A DNA stretch of 64,000 nucleotides from contig JAKLMB010000003.1 in NCBI GenBank assembly GCA_022813625.1, forward strand, positions 310,001 through 374,000, given 5' to 3'. The notes beneath the pieces were generated by a model. That model was not told the origin of the DNA. It saw nothing but the letters and a program-made list of their open reading frames with translations, and did no database searches. The translations under genes were made by a program, and so were the position numbers. The stretch comes from Aaosphaeria pasadenensis. Lineage: Eukaryota > Ascomycota > Dothideomycetes > Pleosporales. This document shows, piece after piece, positions 55,673-64,000 of this stretch. Numbering within the stretch: position 1 is the first letter of the stretch; the number at the start of each line of letters is the position of its first letter.

Positions 55673-57905
55673 ATGGCTGTCACTGTCGAAGATAATTTGT
55701 TCGTCGCCTTGCCTGCTCCCTGGTTCTCACAATGCTAACTACTTAGGCGAGATACAGACAGCTTTGTGCTTCCCTCCAAGTCCTATTACCCCCTCGACAT
55801 TCCCATAGCGTATGCCTGACTTGCTCTGAAGCTGTTGCGTCGGACCACTTACAAACAGACACAGGCACTATCAATTACGACATTTCATCAGTTCCCCGGA
55901 GCAAGATGTATTATACTACGCTAGCAAGCTCGATCTCTACTGCCTCAACTCCGCCACCAAGACACAAGCGCATATAACAAAGCTACCCTGGGAGGCGCGT
56001 TGCACGGCTTCAGGTCATGGATACGTCTGTGTAGGAGGAGCGGACGACGGGAACTTCGCGGCTATTAAAGTCACCGGATTCCCTCCTACCGTTGCCACCA
56101 CCACCACCACCACCACCACCACCACCGATGTCGATGCTCTTCTACCTATTGAGCTAGGGGGCCGCACCTCGATCCCGCAACAGCCGCACCAAGTTCGACT
56201 CGAAAAGATCGGAGAAGATATTGTGAACTCCATCTCAATACACAAATATACGAATAAAGAGGGTGCCGATGATGTGGTGGCAGTTCTTACGAATAATGAC
56301 AAGACTGTCCGCATATATTCGCTGACTCGAGAAGTTGAGGATACTGTGATGGACCTTCCGTTTGCCATGAACCACGCCACAATATCGCCTGATGGGGAAC
56401 TGCTGCTCGCTGTTGGCGACCTGCCCACCGCATACTTCTTCAGGCGATTCAAGCCCAGAAAGACGGACAGTTCTCTAGCGAATGGAGAAACGACTCAGAA
56501 AAGATCATGGATTCTCTGGAAAGAAGTACCTTTATACGTTCCCCCCGGCGCCGGCAGTGTGCAAGGGTACTTTACAACAGCATGGTCCCCCTCCGGAAGA
56601 CTGTGCGCAGTAGGGTCAGAATGCGGGTACATCACAGTCTTCGATCCAGAGTTGTTGACGAAATGTAAATGGGCGAAGGACGCAGCAGTGCAACTGATCA
56701 GCTCTACCAGGCCTGACACGACCAATGGTCCAGGATCAATCCGGACAATGCAATTCTCCCCTGCACCATGGGACCTACTCATCTGGAGCGAAGATCAAGC
56801 AAGGGTATGTGTGGCGGACCTCCGGAGAGGTTTTGGTCTGAGAAGACAAGTGCTCAATCTCGATCCCAGAGAGGACAATCTCGAGAGAGTCGAGGTTGCT
56901 GATTATGACGGCACGCTTGGTCCTGTGCTACAGGACTTGCGACTAGAAGCAGACTTCATTCGCAGATACCGTCGAGCCCTAGATTCGGAAAGCAGGGCGG
57001 CTGCTGTAAACTATGCTTCAGATTACATCGAGGCTTCGTCCGAGAGGAGGAGGCTTCACCGACAACTGGGAGTGGTGGAATCAGATAATGACCCCCATGG
57101 GCTGACGGCGCACGAGCGGCAAATTCTTGAAGCCTTGAGATCAACCAGACAGCGTGAGGAAGGCAGGGAGCAGACCACAACTCCTCGAAGCATCAACTAC
57201 ACGTCGGATTCACCCCCTGCCAGGCGGTCACGTCTCAATTGGTTCTCTACCTGGGATAACGAGCCGCGAGAAGGGGAAGGGGATGCCCCTCCACGGCGGA
57301 ACATGGGAGAAACCCTAGCCGAATTTATAACAGAGGGTTCCAGGAATCATCGTATCCTCGAACAATCACGGGGTCAGGAACCTCGACGACGAGCGTCCAT
57401 AATTATTTCCAACGAGGGATCACCTAGGATGCACGAACCGACTGGGAATATTACAGATGCTGCTACGACGCGATCCCCGAATCCGATTCCTGCTCACGCC
57501 CGTAGAGGGGATCCTCAAATCATCGCCTCGACGGACGAGGCATGGCGTAGGGTTGAGGAGGCATTGGCGAGCAATACCTTAGCAGCCGACAGCGCGCGAT
57601 CGTCCAATGCGCCCGAGCTTCGATCAGACCTCCGTCGTCTTCGACAGTTGACGCAGGTTCGAGACCGTCTGCGCAGCGCTCGGGAGGCGCCCTCTATCGA
57701 TCCGTACAATCTTCCTGCGCTGGGAACGGTATATAGATTTGCTAGCCGTAGCATTCACCACGACCCTGCGTTTGGCGTACGGACCGCTGGATTGGCGATG
57801 AGCCAGGACGGGCGTATCCTATATTGCGGTACAGAAGAAGGTATCTTCGAGTTCCGAATCAACATGCATGAGCGGAAGGGGAGGCCCGCCATTGCGCTGC
57901 GCTAG
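55673..57905 (+). CDS. WD40-like DUF2415-domain protein
   Basis: Three exons: 55673-55698, 55747-55809 and 55865-57905, 709 residues. The first intron has a GTTCGT donor and GCTAAC branch site; joining gives MAVTVEDNLRDTDSF, matching the N-terminus I recall for this family. WD40-like blades follow: HYQLRHFISS..DVLYYASKLDLYCLN, ARCTASGHGYVCVGGADDGNF, KTVRIYSL, FAMNHATISPDGELLLAVGD, YFTTAWSPSGRLCAVGSECGYI and a last blade near the end (GLAMSQDGRILYCGTEEGIFEF). The DUF2415 segment lies around MQFSPAPWDLLIWSEDQ. A disordered 250-residue insert (about 410-640) separates the last blade. A poly-Thr run comes from an ACC microsatellite. Probably a protein-interaction scaffold; function unknown. Confidence 0.85.
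56094..56126 (+). repeat. In-frame ACC trinucleotide microsatellite (poly-Thr)
   Basis: About eleven uninterrupted CCACCACC... units inside the DUF2415 gene encode a run of threonines just after FPPTVA. Such repeats change length easily without frame damage. Confidence 0.85.
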
Positions 57906-58947
57906 AGTGTGGTAATTGTATTTCCACACGTTGGGCAGCCTAATTTTGTTCGATAACTTGTATTTGTCTATACCTCCATACGGAGTTGTTGTTCAGAAAG
58001 TCTAATTTTTTAATCTACGAAGGGTCACGGCAGTTGACACGCATGAATCGACAGGCATTTGGGATTCGGTTCGGCACGGGTGTACTGGGAAGCATCGGCG
58101 TACCGGAACTTTCTCTTGTTGTTTTTGGGACGAAATCTGTCCTATCCCCTGCATTGGTCGTTCGATCAAAATAGTTTGGTTTATCTTCCCACTATCCCTG
58201 GAGATGAGGAGGCGTTGTTGGACGAATAAGTACCTAGTATGTAATACCCGTAAACGCAAACAGGATAATGAAAATGGAGAATGGAGAATGGAAGGCAGAA
58301 AGTACAGAGTTCACAATAATGCAATGAGGATGATGATGAGTTGTTACACGGTGCTGGTGCAATTCAGAGTCGGTGTGAGGTGATGTTTGTTTTCATGTAT
58401 GTACATGCTACACAGTGACTACAGTACATACACGGTACGGTATTACGGGAATGATGCGATCTCGGAGTCGGCAGGTAAACCGATAACATGCCTCTCTCAC
58501 GATTGCGCAATTTCGAGCCAATCACAGAGTCCAGATTGATTACCCCACAATCATACCATACAGAGACTAACCTCCCCTAGTGGCTGTGGGTGAGTAACGA
58601 GTAACGACTTGTAGTTAAGGCGTACCTGAGGTCATTCCCCTCCAGACAAGAGAAGATTGTTCATCCTTACTCTCTGACTGTATAATAGCGGAATTTCTTA
58701 CCTGATACATACCCTTTCTTCCCTCCACCTCCTCTTCCTTTTTCCTGCATCACCCTCTTCTTTCTTACCATTATACAACACAATTCCCTCTTCCTTCTTC
58801 TCTTCAGTCTCATAAAGTATAGCACTGCATAGGAAAAGACTGCTCCGATCTCCGCATCACCGTCTGAGTCGCCCACCACCGCCGTTCTTCCCCGGCCTTG
58901 AAGGTCGAGTCATCTTCGCCGTACCTCTACCACCCACATCAATCACA
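57906..58947. other. Intergenic region
   Basis: 3' flank of the DUF2415 gene and promoter of cystathionine beta-lyase, same strand. Repeated ATGGAGAATGG near 58272-58292 and a GTACATGCTACAC stretch. No gene seen. Confidence 0.45.
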
Positions 58948-60419
58948 ATGTCTGGATCTCCTCCAGAGGACTCTAGGGGCAAGGCCTTCGCTGGTGGAAA
59001 GGTCCTTGACATCGATGGTCACAATCTGCCACCTTCTCCAGCACCCAGCACTCCCCGCAATGGCAGGAAATATAACCTCATGACCGAACTGGTGTACACC
59101 GAGAGCACCGATCAATACAATGCCAGCAGTGTTCCCATTTATCAGGTACGTTAAACTGGCATATCTTCCAGCGCTTAGCAGAACCCTCCCCAGAGCCAAT
59201 GGCTGACCTTATGTAGTCTGCAACCTTCAAGCAAGATTCTGCATCCGGTGGCGGTCAAGAATATGACTACACACGATCCGGCAACCCTACACGCACACAC
59301 CTCGAACGTCACCTCGCAAAGATCATGAACGCGAACCGCGCGCTCGCCGTATCGTCGGGTATGGGTGCCCTTGACGTCATCACGCGACTCCTTCGACCCG
59401 GAGACGAAGTCGTGACCGGAGATGACTTGTACGGAGGAACAAACAGACTCTTGAAATATCTCTCTACACACGGTGGAATTGTGGTACACCACGTTGATAC
59501 TACCAACCCGGAGACGGTGCAAGCGGCTGTCAACAACAAGACTGCGATGGTCCTTCTGGAAACTCCCACGAACCCGCTCATCAAGATTGTGGACATCTCT
59601 ACCATTGCAGCTGCGGCTCACGCAGCGAACCCTACCGCCGTAGTCGCCGTCGACAACACGATGCTTTCTCCTATGCTCCTAAACCCCCTCGACCTCGGGG
59701 CTGACATTGTCTACGAATCCGGTACTAAGTACTTGTCGGGCCACCACGACTTGATGGCTGGTGTCATCGCTATCAATGACACTGCCCTCGGGGAGAAACT
59801 ATTCTTCACAATCAACGCTTCGGGTTGCGGTCTCTCGCCATTTGATTCTTGGCTACTTCTCCGTGGTGTGAAGACGCTTGGTGTTCGCATGGAAAAGCAG
59901 CAAGCCAATGCCATGCGCGTGGCTACGTTCCTTGAGTCTCACGGTTTCAAGGTCCGATATCCTGGGCTGAAGTCTCATCCCCAGTATGATCTGCATTGGA
60001 GTATGGCCCGCGGTGCTGGCGCCGTTCTCGCCTTCGAAACTGGTGACGTTCATGTTTCGGAGAGAATCGTCGAGTCCGCGAGGTTGTGGGCCATCTCCGT
60101 CAGCTTCGGATGTGTGAACTCATTGATCAGCATGCCCTGCCGCATGAGCCACGCGTCCATTGACGAGAAGACCAGGCGGGAGCGCAATATGCCTGAGGAC
60201 ATCATCAGGCTATGCGTTGGCATTGAAGATGCTGACGATTTGGTAGATGATCTTAGCCGCGCTGTAAGTTTCCCCGTACTATCCTGATAAATTTTAATCA
60301 TTGTTCTAACGATACTATAGCTTGTTCAAGCCGGTGCCGTCAATATCACCACCGATGGATTCCGTGCCCTTGGCTCGGGAAATACCGTCGGAGAAGCGTC
60401 CTCCAGCGAGTCCTCATAG
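58948..60419 (+). CDS. STR3: Cystathionine beta-lyase
   Basis: Three exons: 58948-59145, 59217-60263 and 60321-60419, 447 residues. Cys/Met-metabolism PLP enzyme: YDYTRSGNPTR, SSGMGALD (phosphate/PLP contact), GDDLYGGTNRLL, LETPTNPL, VAVDNTMLSPMLLNPL and the PLP-lysine site SGTKYLSGHHDLMAG. The active Lys is that of TKYLSGH. The sequence matches fungal cystathionine beta-lyases rather than gamma-lyases (LMAGVI after the lysine, ending NITTDGFRALGS). It cleaves cystathionine to homocysteine, pyruvate and ammonia in methionine synthesis. The last 32 residues lie in a separate small exon; reading through the intron would truncate them. No peroxisomal SKL-like end (SSESS). Confidence 0.93.
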
Positions 60420-61253
60420 GATCCGCATTGGAATCCGCAGCCATGTTCTCATGAAAGTCCCTCTGTCCTTCCCGCTACTATCTTCATCCCCGCTATCCAT
60501 CAACCCCGCCCCAAAGTCACCTCTGCCACGTTTTGTATAAAACTGGTAACGTGATACATCATGTCCTGTTATTTTTACATTGAAATCTCAGTGTGAAAAG
60601 ATCTGAGCCTTTCCCTTCATCACCCTCTCTGACCAAGTCACCTCTGTTGCTACCTCTCGCGTGGGCTTCCCTTCGCGAGATTTAGCATTAACGTGATACC
60701 ACCATTTTTTGGATTATCTTCTTTCGGTGCTGCATCCGTAGCTAGGAGTTGTGCATATATTTTCTGTCTCCCTCGGCTGCCTTGGACAACATCTCGAAAA
60801 AAAAGCTAGACAAAAATAATTCCTCATATCCAAGAAATATAAATATTCATCTTCAATAACGTCTTGTGCATTGCCTTTGAAGTACTAATTCATAAATGGT
60901 CGATTGTGTATTGAATTCCGCGCCATAGCCACGTTGATAGGTACAAACTACGATATGAGTGCTAGGTTGAAGAATCAGAGCATAGTACGACTTGACTATA
61001 CGACTGCGAATTAATCATATGAAAGGCCCTAAAACTAACATAATGATCACTGAATATTCTTTGATGCGGTGTCACTTTTTGGCGAGCATGATGTAACAAG
61101 ATGTTGATACGAGGTACCTGGGATTCCGCCTTCCCCAATCGGAGCTGTAGCTAAGCGCCGATAGGTCCGGTCTCCAAGCCAACTCGAGCTCCCAAACAGC
61201 ATCCAGACCAACACACTCCATCATTGTTCCAACATCCACAACTATCATCAAAT
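60420..61253. other. Intergenic region
   Basis: 3' flank of the lyase gene and promoter of the aminopeptidase gene. AT-rich middle (60780-61080). No gene seen. Confidence 0.45.
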
Positions 61254-62515
61254 ATGAAGCCCTCTATCCTTCTGCCACTCTACGCTGCGAGCTTGGCTAC
61301 AGCCGTAGCGAATGTGCACGATCCTCAGGTCCTGCTACAAGATTCCCAGCCGACTGTCGCCGAGCCAGAGCAGTATCTCATCGAGCTGTCGCCTGGCGAG
61401 ACGCGATATATCACCGAAGATCAGAAGTGGGAGCTCCGAAGAGTACGTTTCTACAGCTATCCAAGCACGGGTCAAGCTTCTCCAGAGCTTCCCTGACCCA
61501 GTCTGGTCGTATATGAGCTGACATCATGCAGGCAGGCATCAACTTCTTTGACATCACCGACACGCCTCACCTCGGAGCTTTGAACCGCGAGATAGGAATC
61601 CAGAGCGTCAAGTTCCCCTCCAAGACCGCCCACAATGAGACCGTCCGACCGCTCCTCAAGGAGCTCGAGAAGAACAACATGCGCAAGCACCTGGAGAAGT
61701 TCACGTCCTTCCACACCCGGTATTACAAGTCGGAGTACGGTGCGCAGTCGTCTGCATGGTTACTCAAACAGGTGCAAGACACGTTGAAGCACGCAGGCGC
61801 AATTGATCACGGCGCCTCTGTCAAGGCATTCCCGCACCCGTGGGGCCAAAACAGCATTATCGCCACTATCCCTGGCAAGAGCAACAAGACTGTCGTCATT
61901 GGTGCGCATCAAGATAGCATCAACCTCTTCTTGCCCTCTTTGCTTGCAGCCCCTGGTGCAGATGACGACGGAAGTGGAACTGTAACTATTCTCGAGGCAC
62001 TTCGCGTGCTGTTGAAGTCTGAGGATATTGTGAAGGGTAAGGCAGACAATACGGTCGAGTTCCATTGGTACTCTGCTGAGGAGGGTGGCTTGCTGGGCTC
62101 GCAAGCAATTTTCCAATCCTATGAGAAGGACGGCAAGGATGTCAAGGCTATGCTGCAGCAGGACATGACCGGCTACGTGCAGAAGACCATTGACGCTGGA
62201 GAGCCGGAGAGCGTGGGAGTCATCACGGACTACGTCGACCCTGGCCTGACTGAGTTCATCAAGGAGGTCATCACAGAATACTGCGAGATCCCATACATCC
62301 TCACCAAGTGCGGATATGCATGCTCTGATCACGCTAGCGCTTCCAAGGCTGGCTATCCATCTGCTTTTGTCATTGAGTCAGACTTCAAGTACTCGGACAA
62401 CAAGATCCACACCACCGAAGACAAGATTGAATACCTCAGCTTTGACCATATGCTGCAGCATGCTAGGCTTACTCTGGGATTGGCTTACGAGCTCGCATTC
62501 GCCGAGTTCAAGTAG
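61254..62515 (+). CDS. LAP1: Secreted leucine aminopeptidase (M28E)
   Basis: Two exons, 61254-61442 and 61532-62515 (89-nt intron), 390 residues. Signal peptide MKPSILLPLYAASLATAVA, a propeptide of about 65 residues, then the M28 catalytic domain. Zinc and catalytic residues: His and Asp in GAHQDSINL, the bridging Asp in PGADDDGSGT, Glu-Glu in HWYSAEEGGLLGS, Asp in QQDMTGY and His in CSDHASASKAGYPS. Two cysteines in the CGYACSDH area can form the usual disulphide. It removes N-terminal leucine and other residues from peptides outside the cell. Length equals that of fungal LAP1. The acceptor GCAG is followed by AGINFFDITD. Confidence 0.94.
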
Positions 62516-63397
62516 TCTCCCCACGATGATACCTAAGCTGTTTGCATATGGATGCTGACTTTAGTCCAGTTCGGTGCCGCACAAACGCGCCAGGAGGGGC
62601 ATCATTTTGGATGATTCGGACAGCGATGATAGCGACGAGGAGACAAGGAAACTCATGGAGGTCTCGGCTATCATTTCTGCTGTGGCTATTCCGGTACTGT
62701 TGGTCTCGGCTCTCTTACTTGTGTTCTGCAAGTGCAAGAATACTACAGTCCCGATTCGCTAGTCGTACTGTATGTACTGTGTACATGTATCCAGGGGCTT
62801 GGTGTACATTGATGGTTCAGGGTTTGAGTCATATATCTGGGGTCACTATTTGGCACTGTACATGCGCATACCTACAGAAGGGTAGATCCCATGCTTAGTT
62901 TACGGTTACGGTTACGGTTACGGTTACGATATGAATCGATGTTATCATTTTCACCGGAGACTACATTCAGCTCGTGAAATCCACTGCCATGAGCTGCACC
63001 GTAGCGAGTGCACATTGGACGAATGAGCAAATATCTCCAGCTACCAATGAGCCGCGTCTGCACTAAGAAAGGAACCGAAGGCATCAGTAGGGAATGACTC
63101 CAACCGTGTCATACATGCAATGAGATGATGGCTACGTGCAGCATCCGAGCTTCTGATTGGCCGCCCGCACCGACCCTAAACCGAACCATGACTACACCAC
63201 TATCGCAATCGTTATCAAGACGTCGGAATCCCCAGACTCTCTGACCTCCCTGACCTCCACCACTCCAGTTCCCAGGTGGCATTGCCCTTCATATTGTCAG
63301 TTCCTCTCCATTTCGATCTGATCAATCCTCGCTAGCAACTACGCTGCACCCACCTCTCCCTTCACATCTCGCGATCGTCACTTGCACCCACCCCATC
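62516..63397. other. Intergenic region with hexanucleotide repeat
   Basis: Includes a short plus-strand frame (ATG at 62655, about 35 codons) coding one hydrophobic helix (IISAVAIPVLLVSALLLVF) then CKCKN. Its context does not make a gene: upstream stops, no splice partner that closes. A TTACGG repeat is listed separately. Confidence 0.45.
62900..62928 (+). repeat. TTACGG hexanucleotide microsatellite
   Basis: Four full TTACGG units plus TTACG at 62900-62928. The motif resembles no usual fungal telomere unit (TTAGGG), so it is a simple repeat. Confidence 0.85.
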
Positions 63398-64000
63398 ATG
63401 GCCATCCACTCCACCGCCGATGATGGCCCCTCGCCAGACCACCCCCAGCAAGCAGCCCCTCCGCATCCCATCGACATCGAAGCATGGACCGAGCAAGCGA
63501 CCGCCGCCATGAGTGCCGTAACCATCGCCGCACCCGCAGCAGGCGGAGAAAGCATCCAAACCGCAACCGTGACGCTCTCGATCCCGCTCGACGATGAGCA
63601 TCACGACCCAGCACCTCGGTCCACGCCCGCCGCCGCCGCATCTGCACCCAAAGCCACGGCCACGGCGACAGGCGACGCGGGATACTACAAGCGCAAGGAG
63701 CCCCTCCGCCGCGACAGCATGAAGCGCCGCGACGCGCTGCTCAAAGGCAAGGAAGGCAGTCGCCGCCGCCAGCGCTGGGAAAACGGTACGTGACCTCCCC
63801 CCATACTCACCCCCCTCCATCCATCCACTCCCCAACATCCTTTTCCCAACATGAGAACACAACCTAACGCGCACATCCAAGACCACCTCCTCACAAACCC
63901 ACACCTCACGCCTCCATCCCCACACGACTGGGAAATCCACCCAACCTACCCAACAACCCACGTACCATACTACCTCGCACCGCTGTGGGACGCAGGCCTC
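63398..64000 (+). CDS. Conserved fungal protein of unknown function, partial (3' cut)
   Basis: Exon 1 63398-63785, then a 96-nt intron (GTACGT donor, CTAAC branch near 63865, CCAAG acceptor), exon 2 from 63882 to the window end. 168 residues visible. The N-terminal ~95 residues are Ala/Pro/Thr-rich and disordered. A basic stretch follows (YYKRKEPLRRDSMKRRDALL and GKEGSRRRQRWEN), then DHLLTNPHLTPP, DWEIHPTYP and VPYYLAPLWDAGL. The RRRQRWEN + DWE.HPTYP combination is, as I recall, found in an uncharacterised ascomycete family. Incomplete, so no length judgement is possible. Confidence 0.7.

Noticed and set aside
62574..62762. Short hydrophobic ORF after the aminopeptidase gene
   Set aside because: Starts with GTG in the open frame, stops lie just upstream, and no acceptor/donor pair links it to the aminopeptidase or another exon.

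Overview
The window is fungal nuclear DNA from a filamentous ascomycete (Pezizomycotina). A Dothideomycete is my guess, not something I can prove from one window. The evidence is short spliceosomal introns (about 45-100 nt) with GT..AG ends and CTAAC/CTGAC branch sites, two eukaryotic tRNA genes (one with an intron), and well-known fungal families such as mitochondrial Hsp70, NOG1, GLO3, UFE1/syntaxin-18 and a Bys1-type secreted protein. About twenty protein genes can be modelled to the exon level. Genes are independent transcription units, often divergent or convergent.

Layout. 1-3.2 kb: no gene seen. 3.2-4.0 kb: secreted Bys1-type protein. 4.0-8.9 kb: low-complexity DNA, an orphan ORF and a possible decayed membrane gene. 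8.9-11.9 kb (minus): single-pass membrane protein, holo-ACP synthase (PPT2-like), tRNA-Ser(AGA). 13.3-15.1 kb: Copia-Gag-like protein without any pol, probably domesticated. 15-18.1 kb: long unexplained spacer. 18.1-24.8 kb: aspartate aminotransferase, the ER Qa-SNARE UFE1, and an MFS drug transporter. 25.7-28.2 kb: two secreted proteins, a small cysteine-rich one and a VOC/glyoxalase-fold one.

29.0-35.0 kb is the most dynamic part. An intron-containing tRNA-Glu(CTC) is followed by a ~600-bp segment repeated at 33.66-34.29 kb. The copies carry the tRNA 3' end at one side and the 3' end of a short-chain dehydrogenase gene at the other. Between them lies ~4 kb holding a mutated STAND N-terminal-domain pseudogene, hairpins, a small intact gene and coding debris. 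This looks like an insertion with flank duplication next to a tRNA gene.

35-64 kb is mostly conserved housekeeping: SDR and an ABCC transporter (divergent pair), a PAN/Apple-like membrane protein, the ribosome-biogenesis GTPase NOG1, a polytopic membrane protein, ArfGAP GLO3, mitochondrial Hsp70 SSC1, a WD40-like DUF2415 protein, cystathionine beta-lyase, secreted leucine aminopeptidase, and a gene cut by the window end. A 250-bp MITE-like element with a 9-bp target duplication sits at 46.3-46.6 kb.

Functional threads: vesicle traffic (UFE1, GLO3), mitochondrial function (SSC1, PPT2), amino-acid metabolism (aspartate aminotransferase, cystathionine beta-lyase), detoxification and efflux (MFS, SDR + ABCC) and a secreted/cell-surface set. 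No CRISPR, operon or obvious biosynthetic cluster is present. Exon models were made by eye from reading-frame continuity, splice consensus and remembered family patterns; none was checked against a database.
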